NCBI RefSeq assembly: GCF_003171515.1 | Contig: NC_089396.1 | Location: 1,178,001-1,242,000, forward strand | Source: Pyrenophora tritici-repentis | Lineage: Eukaryota > Ascomycota > Dothideomycetes > Pleosporales > Pleosporaceae | Length of the DNA stretch: 64,000 nucleotides | Direction of reading: 5' to 3' | In this document: positions 10,697 to 20,136 of the stretch, piece by piece | Numbering within the stretch: the first letter of the stretch is position 1 | How the letters are laid out: the number at the start of each line of letters is the position of its first letter | The notes under the pieces: generated by a model | The model's input: only the letters and a program-made list of their open reading frames with translations | The model's database searches: none | What the model was told of the DNA's origin: nothing | Made by a program: the position numbers and the translations under genes

Positions 10697-10924
10697 GAAC
10701 AAGGTCCCTCTAGTAGTATGACTACTATGGATAACCGAGTGGGAGGAGGGACAAAACGGGGTGGCTGCAACGTATTGTCTTGACTATCGTGTTGAGTGTT
10801 GAGTGTCGCAGTCTCACTCTGTTGTGGTGGGTGCTATTGCCCACCGGGCAGTGCCTGCCACACCAGCATATCATGTGACTCCCAAGCACCTTCTACCCTG
10901 GATTGAACTCAGATATTCTCAACA
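10697..10924 (-). repeat. Right arm of inverted repeat
   Basis: 228 bp, the reverse complement of the left arm with one transition seen. Its outer end lies 31 bp before the stop codon end of the next minus-strand gene (10955), so the insertion sits in that gene's 3' flank. Confidence 0.9.
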
Positions 10925-10954
10925 CTTTTACATGTTTGACTCGCTGCCCGCATT

Positions 10955-11863
10955 CTATTCTCGGATGCCCCACGCATACACATCATCCCCACGTTTTTCT
11001 GCCCAGATGATTCCCTTCTCCAGAATCCTGGCTGCCTTTTCATCTACTCCTAAAGCGATAATGAATTCATCTTCCGGGAGTGATCTCCATGAGCAGCAAT
11101 CCTTGATATCCGATAGTTCAGCCCAGGGTATGTTGATTGTTTCCCTCGCAAAAACCCAGGCTCCAGGTACGTCTACATCAAATATTTGCCGACCAGGACC
11201 GGGATAGATCGAGGCTCGATATGAATATCCTTGTGCGCACTGGCGGAGGGGTAACCCGATAAGTTTGGCCGGTGGCGGAAGAAGGAACATATAGCTCGTA
11301 GCCGAAGCTAGAGTCCTGTCGTGCTCCTTCACTCCCTGTAAGGCTTCGTCTAATTCATCTTCAAGGTTGAAGTAATCTGCCCTGCCTGCAAGTATTCGCA
11401 TGGTCGAGACATTTGACATGTATGGCTGAAAGGCGGTGGTGACTCCAAGAACAGAGGGCCAAAGGAACTCCGGGAAACGGGATCCAAACTCGCAAATCAT
11501 GGTTATTTCGTGTGCCTTTCCGAGGGCTTTCTTCATGTAGTCCATATAATCCCCCTCGAGAAGCGTCGTGTCCAAGACATCACCCGCCTCGCTTCCGTAC
11601 ACGTGCATGTAAAATTCCATCCGCGGGTTCTTAAAGCATGCTGCCTCAAGATACTCATCGTGCATTTGTGAATTGGTCAGAAGTATATTGAGAATTAATG
11701 TATTCTCAAGAGTGGCGTCGTAACATATGTCGCCGATCGAGACGCTGGAATCGGATGTGTCCCGGGAACACCACATGCTGACTTGTACATCTACTTTTTC
11801 GTATAGGTAGCTGTAGATTTCGTCGCGGATCTCGCGTGGGATGGTGAGAAGATGTGGCGCCAT
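10955..11863 (-). CDS. F-box-like (IPREIRDEIY) protein of unknown function
   Basis: Intronless, 302 aa, exactly the length of the related gene at 1696. I chose the ATG at 11863 because it places MAPHLLTIPREIRDEIYSYL at the N-terminus; an in-frame ATG or near-cognate start at 12007 would add an implausible 48-residue leader. The N-terminal motif is that of fungal F-box/2EXR-like proteins. The remainder has no named domain. It is divergent from the gene at 12184, and its 3' end abuts the inverted-repeat element. Confidence 0.7.
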   Translation of the reverse strand: MAPHLLTIPREIRDEIYSYLYEKVDVQVSMWCSRDTSDSSVSIGDICYDATLENTLILNILLTNSQMHDEYLEAACFKNPRMEFYMHVYGSEAGDVLDTTLLEGDYMDYMKKALGKAHEITMICEFGSRFPEFLWPSVLGVTTAFQPYMSNVSTMRILAGRADYFNLEDELDEALQGVKEHDRTLASATSYMFLLPPPAKLIGLPLRQCAQGYSYRASIYPGPGRQIFDVDVPGAWVFARETINIPWAELSDIKDCCSWRSLPEDEFIIALGVDEKAARILEKGIIWAEKRGDDVYAWGIRE

Positions 11864-12183
11864 GATTGTTAGACAGATAATTGGATGAAGGGAGTAGTGG
11901 CTGTTGGAGCACAACAACACGAGCGTTAATAACGGACCTCGGGATGTTAACTTAACGCGTGCACGTACAGACGAAGTGGGGAAGTATCCACCTCCATTTC
12001 CCAACAATAAGCCCGGACATACCTAGGTACTTACACACGCCTACCATGTACCAACTACCGCTGCAATAAAATAAATTGAATTTCCTGCGTCAGCGACATC
12101 GATTCTGCCTCGAAAACTGCGTATGCAAGCACACGCGGGTCCCTCCCATCGATCAGGCCTTATCACCACACTGCCCCGAAAGT
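11864..12183. other. Shared promoter of two divergent F-box-like genes
   Basis: 320 bp between divergent starts at 11863 and 12184. It holds nothing I can name. Confidence 0.45.
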
Positions 12184-12966
12184 ATGGAAGGCGATGCAAC
12201 CCCCAGAGCCCACCTTCTCGCGCTCCCACGTGAACTGCGAGACGAGATCTATACTTATCTCAGCCATGATCTGATTCTGGAAGAAGTCCCCAATGCGGGT
12301 GGCGTGCACGCGAAGATCTACAGAGCACCCATTCTCAACGTCCTGCTAGTGCATCCAATCCTCCACGAGGAGTACCTCGCTTCCGATATCTTCAAGCAGC
12401 TCACCATTACGATTCATCGAGAACTGCGACCATCAAAAGCTGCGTTGATGAAGGCGCAACTGGGGGGAGCCTTGGCACATGTTCGACATCTGGTATTCAC
12501 AGCATACCCGGTCGAATGGGCATGGGTCTCTGGCTTCATCGATCACGTTCTTTACGATATGCCAAAGCTTTGCGCTCTCAGTGTTTTGTCTAAAAACCCG
12601 GGTGGCGGCCACATTGCTACAACTCCGCCACGGTCCTTGGCCGGACTTCCACTTGTACAGCGAGGTTTGGGTTCTCAATCAGAATATTATCGGGATAATA
12701 GTATCATGCCAGGTGGGTCTATGATACGCGGCCCAGAAAATAGCACACATCATGTGGTGAACGGCATAGGTTTCTACTTGTTTGCCCGGGACAGGATTGA
12801 GGATTATATGTGGACACGCTACAGGGTCCTACATGAGTTGGGACCTTACACTTACCAGTTATGGCGCAGGACTATGCTCACAGGGGGAAGGCCGATGGAG
12901 TGGGCAGGTATGTCATATGAAATTTCCGATTGCATTGAGCACGTTGGAGAAGACGCAAGGAATTGA
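12184..12966 (+). CDS. F-box-like (LPRELRDEIY) protein of unknown function
   Basis: Intronless, 260 aa from the ATG at 12184; the frame is open upstream to 12076 but that leader lacks the family look. The N-terminus reads LLALPRELRDEIYTYLSHD. It shares with its two neighbours the 'lLNVLLvhpilHeEYLa' segment (compare LILNILLTNSQMHDEYLEA in the 10955 gene) and the 'SLAGLPLVQRG' segment. The divergent pair at 10955/12184 probably arose by an old duplication. Function unknown. Confidence 0.7.
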   Translation: MEGDATPRAHLLALPRELRDEIYTYLSHDLILEEVPNAGGVHAKIYRAPILNVLLVHPILHEEYLASDIFKQLTITIHRELRPSKAALMKAQLGGALAHVRHLVFTAYPVEWAWVSGFIDHVLYDMPKLCALSVLSKNPGGGHIATTPPRSLAGLPLVQRGLGSQSEYYRDNSIMPGGSMIRGPENSTHHVVNGIGFYLFARDRIEDYMWTRYRVLHELGPYTYQLWRRTMLTGGRPMEWAGMSYEISDCIEHVGEDARN

Positions 12967-13627
12967 AATGCAACATGCGAGTGGTGGGCGATAAAACGCT
13001 GCGAGCTCTTTGCAGGACAAATGTCAACAACATGGTCGTGTTCCCCATTTGTTCACTTGCTATTGAGGTCTTCATGGAATGAGAAGCGGGCTTTGGAAAA
13101 TTTGTGGATGGGCACGCATCCGATAGAGAAGATGTAGGTCTGGTAGTTTGCGAAGCTAAGGCTGCGTCCTGGGCTTCAGTCAGCAACCATGACCGGTTCT
13201 TGGTCCCTAAAATATTCTGCCAGCCATACCGCCAATCTCTATCATAACTTTCCTAGTTCGGACCCTGTCTTTCAAAGACAGGAACTACGTCGGTCATTCA
13301 GCTCATGAGATTTATTGGCTTCCAGTCAGCATTGAACCAGCTGTTTGCAAGTCTCGGTATAGTGCTGACAGAACGTCAGCCTCGCGCTGAGTCCCACCCC
13401 GGTAACTGGAGTTCGGTATCCCCGATAAAGCCACACCTACAATCTTACTGTGTTGTTGATATCAGTGGCTGGAAACACGAGGCTATGCTGATGCAGGAAC
13501 AAAGCACATGTCGCCTTACGAATAACCGCCCTTCGCTACCCTACCACAAATGCTTCCTGCATATAAAGCTATGAAACCAGCAAAAGCATCTTGAATCAAA
13601 GCAATTGTCTTTCTGTCTTATCTCAAC
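12967..13627. other. Intergenic, no gene seen
   Basis: 3' flank of the F-box-like gene and promoter of the hydrolase gene. I found no coding signal on either strand. Confidence 0.55.
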
Positions 13628-14756
13628 ATGTCTACACCTGCCCCATACCTTGATCCGCTGAACCAGGCTTTCGCCGACCAGCTAGCTAATCAGCCACCTC
13701 TCCAAGACTTGAGTGTCGAACAAGTCCGAAAGCTCCTAGATGACCTCCAAAAGCACACGCCCAACCCTAATGTCACTCGTACCAGCTTTACAGTGCCGTT
13801 CGAAAATGGAGTAAAGACATACGTCTTCCGTCCCAAAGGCGCCAAGGGAATTCTTCCGGTGATATTCTTCTTCCATGGAGGAGGTTGGACGAGTGGCAAG
13901 TAGGTATTCGCCTACTATTATTATTCAGTGATGGAGCTGACATTCTCCGAGTGTGAATACGCACGATAGCACATGTCGAGACCTGGCGTTGCAGACTGGC
14001 TGTGCTGTCGTTTTTCCAGAGTACACTCTCGCCCCCGAAGCCAGATACCCAACGCAACAGGAGGAGTGCTATGCTGTTGTGAAATGGGTACATAAACATG
14101 GAGAGAGTAAACTGCTGTCACAGAGCGTGTTCAGTATTGTCGGTGATAGCGCTGGAGGTTAGTAGTTGTCAATGGATCGGCCAATCCTCACACTGACTCT
14201 CAACACAGGCCAATTGACGGGCGCAGTCAGCATACTGTGCTCGACACGAAAGCCGTACATTCCCATTCGCTACCAAGTCATGATCAGCCCAGTCACAGAT
14301 ACCATCACGAGTGACCGGGACACCAAGAGCGAGTTCGATTTCTTCAACGGCCCATTCCTCACTGTACCATTCATGCGCAAGAGCGTTGAGGACTACATCC
14401 CCAACGCTGACGATCGCGTCAATGAACTTGCGACTCTTCGCAACATTTCTGTGGCGCATGCCAAGAAACAGCCGCCAACTCTCATTATCAACTCGGCAGC
14501 AGACCCGCTCCGGGATGACGGCATCTTGTACGGCGAGATACTCCAGCGCGCTGGTGTTGATTGTACAATTATTACAGGGCATGGCCAGCTACATGATAGC
14601 TTGATCTTTGAGGCGTTGCGAGGGAGTGCCACGCCGAAAGCCATGGTTAGGCTGATGGCTACACAGATTAAGAACGCGTCGGAGAATGTCGGGGTGGAGG
14701 TGACTGAAATCGAGACAGAGGAGGAGCCTTCGAGGAAGAGGCGAAGAAGACACTGA
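13628..14756 (+). CDS. Alpha/beta hydrolase (HSL-type esterase/lipase)
   Basis: The CDS is join(13628..13899, 13952..14157, 14209..14756), 341 aa. It carries the marks of the hormone-sensitive-lipase-like (alpha/beta hydrolase fold 3) family: an oxyanion-hole motif HGGGW (83-87), nucleophile elbow GDSAGG with Ser157, an acid in 'SAADPLRDDG', and a catalytic His in 'GQLHDSLIF'. There is no signal peptide, so it is probably cytosolic. The C-terminus is basic (RKRRRRH), which could act as a nuclear-localisation signal or simply be disordered. The first intron begins with GTAGGT and the second with GTTAGT. The substrate is not predictable; such enzymes in fungi hydrolyse acyl esters or lactones. 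Confidence 0.88.
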
Positions 14757-15352
14757 ACGGGTTGCTGCATGTGAGATCTTACGGGCGTTACCATTCCATT
14801 TGTGTCGCAGCGTATAATTAGAACAGTGAACATTCAATGTTGGTGGGGTAATGCGTGCACGTGGTCCAACGAATCAGGCAACTTCAAGGTTGTTAGCAAC
14901 TAACTAGGAAAGCGACCGGATATGATGTAATGGCGATTCCAATTTCACAATTAACAGAAGGCGTTAAACTTTTCTCGAGGCTGTGCTACGGAATTGGTTG
15001 TAGCAGGCAAAGTGCACTTTTCGAAGATACCTTGTGGGGGTGCACTAGTCATGATATGCACTAGCGGAATTGCACTTTGGCCCAGGACCCTGCTTACTTT
15101 TGCACACAGCATCCCATATGCCTGCCTGTTCTTGCGACAGCCATTCGGAGGAGAGGATCAAAACTTACAATGTTTCCTTCATCAGCCTTCTGCTTCAATA
15201 CAGTACCAGCGAGCTCTTTCGACAGTGTTGACCAGTCATTGTTGTCGCCTGATTTCTCTCTGACGCGCCAATTCGCCTATACTGTGATGTATACTGTCGA
15301 ATTATCCTTCTCGCGACCGGGAATACCTTGAGACCCCCCTACATCACTCAAG
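14757..15352. other. Intergenic, no gene seen
   Basis: 3' flank of the hydrolase gene and promoter of the Clr5-ankyrin gene. No coding signal or clear repeat found. Confidence 0.5.
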
Positions 15353-17710
15353 ATGACGAAAGACTGGGACCTGGTACAAGATGAGATCAAAGATCTCTCC
15401 TTCAATCAAAAAAGGCCATTGGAAGAGGTGATGAGGTTGATGGAAAGCAAATACAGATTTCAAGCTTCGTAAGTATAGTCTTGGACTAGGCAATTTTGAG
15501 TGCTAACATCTCACCCAGTATCCGAGCGTATCGCATGAAACTCAAAGAATGGGGCCTTATGAGGCACAGGCCACGAAAAACTCACCGCAAAGTAAAGCAT
15601 TCGGGCAGACACAGGTCAAAACAAAGCGATCATGGCGATGGAGAATCAAGTGATACGGTAGAATCCATGTCTGTTGAACCGCAAGCTGGAGAAGGTCATG
15701 AAAAAACTGGTGACTGGCAGGCTATCGTCAATCTGGTTGACGATACCACTGGCACACTTGCGGAGCCAATCCATATGGGATTGTTAGGCCAAACACAAAA
15801 GTAAGAGTTTCCCCATATCTTCAGCTACGGTTCTGAGCGCTAACTCAATGCGCCATAGCCTTCGGTCATCCATCGAGACGGAGCTCCAAAAACCCATGCA
15901 AGCGTCAGATATATCCCTCGATATGATCGGTGCGATACTGGAAAACAATGTACAGGATCTTGAGAAACTTGTGGTTGCCAACGCCGATCGAGTTAATGAT
16001 CCTATCGGTCTTCCGTTCGATCAGCCTGGTAGCCGCTTCTTCACTCATCCAGCGCTGAGCAAGATGACTATTCGGCAGCACCCAGGCCAAACCTTGTTCG
16101 ATGTCGCCTGTGGTATGCCTAGCGGTCCAGTTATCTGGATGCTGATTGCATACGGTGCAAAAGGTACCAGAAATCCATTTGGGACAGACTCAGCTCTCTA
16201 CAACGCCATCAAGAACGGGAGAACGAAGACTGTCCAAGCGTTGCTCCAGTCAGGTCGCTCAGATGTCAACGGACTACCTGGCACGGTCTCGCAACCGCTT
16301 TACGAGGCTGTCTTTTGGAACGTACCCGAAATCGTACGCATCCTTATTAGTCGAGGCGCCAGATTAGAAAATTCTAGTCATTCGGTTGGCGGTCCTAGTC
16401 TCCAAAATGCGTTGCAGTTGTGCTTGTTGAACCGCGCTAGGTTCTATGCAGATACTTCATATCGGGAAAAGTGTCATGCAATTCTACGTCAGCTGATTGA
16501 CGTTGGAGCGGACGTTCATTCCGCCCCTCCGGACCCTGCGATGCGATCAAACTTCCACATGTTCACCGAACCGTGGCAGGACCGTCCCTATTGGGCTTTA
16601 GAATTTTCAGAAACCGAAACTGCATGCTTCCGTCTGTTTGCGAGTAAGGGAGTGGACCTCGAAACAACATTCAAAGGATGTCCCTGTGGATCTGCCGACC
16701 AGAATACCTTTCAACACCAGGCGCTGTGGCATTCAACTCCAAGTTTTGCACAGTCACTCGTCGACAGTTTCGTTTGCACGCCTCTAAATGATGGTATGGG
16801 CCTCCTCTCTGAAGTCCTTGGCTCGTGCCCAAACGCGAAACGACATCCTGCCTACACGCAGCGCGACATTCAGGTGCTTCTTGGCAAAGGTGTGAGTCCG
16901 AACGGTACAGGGCGAGATAATTCCAGCCCGCTCCAGGTTTGCCTCTCGACATCTCCTGCTACTGATGTTGTTTCTCGTCTGCAAGTGCTTCTTGCTCATG
17001 GCGCAGATCCAGAAGCCAGAGACAAAAATATGGTTCAGGCTTATGTTCTTGCATCTGAAATCTTTCAAGAGCCACTGCGCTCAGAAGTAATATCAGTATT
17101 AGTCGCAAACATGTCCGGAAAATATGTCAATCAAATTGACGACGTGTCGTACTCGTGGTCCAAGGATCACTTTCCAATACCAAAAACTCCGACGTACGAA
17201 CAGGTCATCGCGTGCACAGACGGAAAGAGTAGTTTTGCACAAGACATGTATTACATGGTACCTGAGCGAGCACAGGGAGAGTTCCGGACGGCATACTTCA
17301 CAGTCATCAGTGGCTATTTCCTCGAATCTGTGGACCAACCAGCAAAGGCAGACTTTCCGCCTACGAAAGAAGAGCACCAAACAGCAAGGATTTTATCTTT
17401 GCGTGAATTCGGTCTACCCAAAGTCAAGTTTCAACAGGATCTCATGGATACCATTCTCAAGGCATCTTCACTCCCAGATATACCTGGCCTAGATGACGTT
17501 GCTTTGCTGCGTAGCCCGATGAACTCCAACACGACTCACACAACTGAAAGTTCCTCATTCTCGAGCGATACAACTATGACGACTATTACGCCCGCTGAAG
17601 CTCTTCTATCTTTCCAGTTTAGCATGAACGATCCGACGAGTTTTCAACAATGGGATGACGACTTTTTCATCGCAGAAACACTGTTAGATTTGTCATGGGA
17701 CAAGCCTTAG
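15353..17710 (+). CDS. Clr5-domain protein with ankyrin repeats
   Basis: The CDS is join(15353..15468, 15519..15800, 15859..17710), 749 aa. The start was chosen because the first exon encodes the N-terminal half of a Clr5 domain (about 3-52: W-x4-DEIKDLSF...LEEVMRLMESKYRFQAS, completed across the intron by IRAYRMKLKEWGL). A basic linker follows, then a middle region with ankyrin-type repeats (for example LYNAIKNGRTKTVQALLQSG, LYEAVFWNVPEIVRILISRGA, LQVLLAHGADPEARD). In filamentous fungi Clr5 domains occur at the N-terminus of many ankyrin-, TPR- and NLR-like proteins; their role is largely unknown. The C-terminus is Ser/Thr-rich. No NACHT domain is present. Confidence 0.82.
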
Positions 17711-17986
17711 TCGCTGAACTCACCACCTGGCCTTATGAATCCAGCAAAATCTCTAGCCGTGCCAATAGGAGAGGATTTTCACCGGTATTATGTGTGAGGT
17801 CTGGAACGCAGAAGAGATACGGAGTGAAGAATTCGTGCAACGCAAACAACGCCGCGAGGATGTCAAGACTATCCCCGCACGAACAACACACAACACCAAA
17901 ACGGAAGCACATCTGCATGAATACCGATGAATTGATGGAGCTATCTGCCGCGAACTGCATACCCCAGCCAAACTCCAGACTTTCAC

Positions 17987-18659
17987 TTACAACCCACTGA
18001 CTCCCAACGCCAATGCTGTCAACAAACTGTTCAACAACGCAATAACGCTTACAAGAACCACGTCAAGGACCAGCTGCACCGCCAAGATGAGTAGACTCAA
18101 TGCGCTCGTCAGCGGGTTCAGGAACACGAGTAGTCCAGCAAGTCCCAAGATCGCCACTGCAGCTGTAACCGTGGCAAAGATCTCGACGATAATGAGAGCG
18201 AGCAGAGCACTGACGGCGATGAGCTGGCGTTTTTCTTTGTGCTGAGCGACTCCAAGGACGTCAGAGTCAGAGCGGGAGGAGAGGGTGGGCTGCGTGGCGT
18301 TTGCGGGAGCGAGCTCCTTGATCGAGGCCGTGGTTGATGTGATGGCTGCTGTGATCTTGCTGATTTGCGCTCCCACTTCCGGGATCGCCGCGGTCTTTTC
18401 GAGGATGGAGGATGAAGGGGAGAGAGGGGCAAGGGTTGCGTCTGAAGGACTTTATTAGTAACACGATTGGAACGGACCAAGGTGTAGTAGAAGAGATGGG
18501 AATCATACTGATAGCTCCGGTGTAAATTTGAACAGTGGCATACAGGTCCGTCAAAAGTGTTTGGACAGACGTCTCAGCACTCTGCCGCTTCTCCTGCGCA
18601 ACGGGCATGGCGAGCGAAGCGCCGCTGAGGGCAAAGACAAAAAGGTTTGAAAGGCGCAT
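17987..18659 (-). CDS. Small secretory-pathway protein, hydrophobic C-terminal half
   Basis: The CDS is complement(join(17987..18441, 18509..18659)), 201 aa. I do not recognise the family. An N-terminal signal peptide (MRLSNLFVFALSGASLA) is followed by a Lys-Arg pair at 24-25 (AQEKRQ), and a second EKRQ occurs at 120-123; both look like possible Kex2 sites. Residues 26-115 are Thr/Ala/Ser-rich and helical in look. Residues 124-201 are almost entirely hydrophobic and could form two or three membrane segments. The gene is convergent with the Clr5-ankyrin gene, about 280 bp apart. It could be a membrane protein or a hydrophobic surface protein. The intron has a GTATGA donor. Confidence 0.65.
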
Positions 18660-20136
18660 TTTGTAGAATAGATTCAATTGGAGATTGGAAAAGTAGTAAT
18701 GATAGACCAGATGTAGTAGTAATAGTAGCAACAGCCAAGAACCAAACAACCCCAAAAGTCTTATATACACCTCCTACCTCCCTTTCCTTGTAGAAACCAA
18801 AACCTAAATCACAATTCCCACCGCCGTCATCATCGTCATCGCTCATTTCCTATAGCCCCCTAGCTAGCCCAGCCGGCCTGAGAAGCTTGGAAGAGGGAGG
18901 CGAAAGACCCGGGTCAACGGCATTGAGGTTCCTGTAAGCGAGATGGGCGAGATCTATTGATATCGCGTGATCCCTGCTGTATATCAGACACGCTGGCTCC
19001 ACTATTCTTGCGGCTGTTTTGATTTAGAAGTTGATGTTTTATTTTACGAGAGGGGTTTGAGCTCTGTGTAGAGAGACAGATGATGGCATTGTGTTTGTTT
19101 TTATGTCGTTGTGGATGTAGGTAAATTATGATAAGTAAGACAATTCTTGCCTACCTTTGCTTAGGAGTTCATAACTACGAGAAGACTGATGGTTTATAAA
19201 GCTAGTAAAAACTACACCTACTACCAAACCGTGGAATACAATCCTCCCGCGGAACCACACCCCTACCCCTCGCTACCTACTTCTCTAGTGCTAGCCTTGC
19301 CTCGCCTCCGTATTTACCGTATTTCCCTTTTCTTCTCGCAGTCTAGATCCTCCAACCCTACAGCCCTACGTCACCTCTAAACCCAGAACTCCCCTTCTCA
19401 GCTTCGTCATTGGCTGTGAACACCTCTTATTGCCGTGGTACACAAAACAGGTACCCGCCCTGTCCGTGCCCTGCATGCACGCACACGCACGACGCATCCT
19501 TTTTTTTCGCGAAGTAACGAGGGGTGGGTTACACGAAGGAGGGGACGGGATGACGTCTATGGACGAAATGGAAAACATGAAAACAGTTGTCTGTGCTTCA
19601 ATCGTATTTTGCGATTTTCTATGTTCTCTGTATGACATTTTCTTTGAGCTTTTCACCCCAACAAGGAATTACATGCAGACATCATCGCCATTAACATCAC
19701 ACAATCCCAACAACGACGACGGTTATAGTACACATCTTCTCTTCGATCAAGTGCGTACCGCTGGCGGCTTAATACAGCCCAACGAAGCTCTAGCAACCTA
19801 CCTACTTATCCTGTCCTATCCCATCCGGCGCCTAGCGATGCTGTAGTTGTTGTTTGCGGAAGAAGAATAAGGAGAAGAAAAGAACGCCCAACCACCCAAC
19901 CTATGAGCCAACCAAATGTCATTGTGGTTCATCGTCATCATCATCATGTACAAGCCAAACCCCTGCCCCCCATTTCCCATCATCATCGAATGAAAGAAGC
20001 CATGGTAACCGTCTAGTCTATCCGTTTTGTTTCCGTGATGGTAGTCGTCGACAATGTAAGACTAGCGCAACGCCGCGCCAACAAACCACATAGCATGCCA
20101 TCCTGTCAATGAACGGGTGTATGAATGGATGTGTAC
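18660..20136. other. 1.5-kb intergenic tract, no gene seen
   Basis: It lies between the start of the small secretory gene and the stop of the Ubp12 gene. It holds several A- or T-rich stretches and short frames on both strands without coding character. A transcribed 3' leader of the Ubp12 gene may extend into it. Confidence 0.5.

Larger units (their letters stand above)
10074..10924. mobile_element. 851-bp element with 228-bp terminal inverted repeats
   Basis: The left arm is 10074..10301 and the right arm 10697..10924. The reverse complement of the right arm matches the left arm over 228 bp; the only difference I found is one transition (GTTCAGTCC versus GTTCAATCC near the outer end). The 395-bp spacer has no transposase-like frame and contains a C10 run at 10495. 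The outer ends are TGTTGAGAATATC. I could not find a convincing target-site duplication. The structure fits a non-autonomous fold-back element or MITE, or a recent inverted duplication. Arms this short would be expected to escape repeat-induced point mutation. Open frames inside the arms are mirror copies of each other and are not believed to be genes. Confidence 0.8.

Noticed and set aside
10803..11207. 134-codon plus-strand frame (MSQSHSVVVG...)
   Set aside because: Its first part is a mirror copy of a minus-strand frame in the other arm of the inverted repeat, and its remainder is antisense to the gene at 10955; it is a product of the repeat, not a gene.
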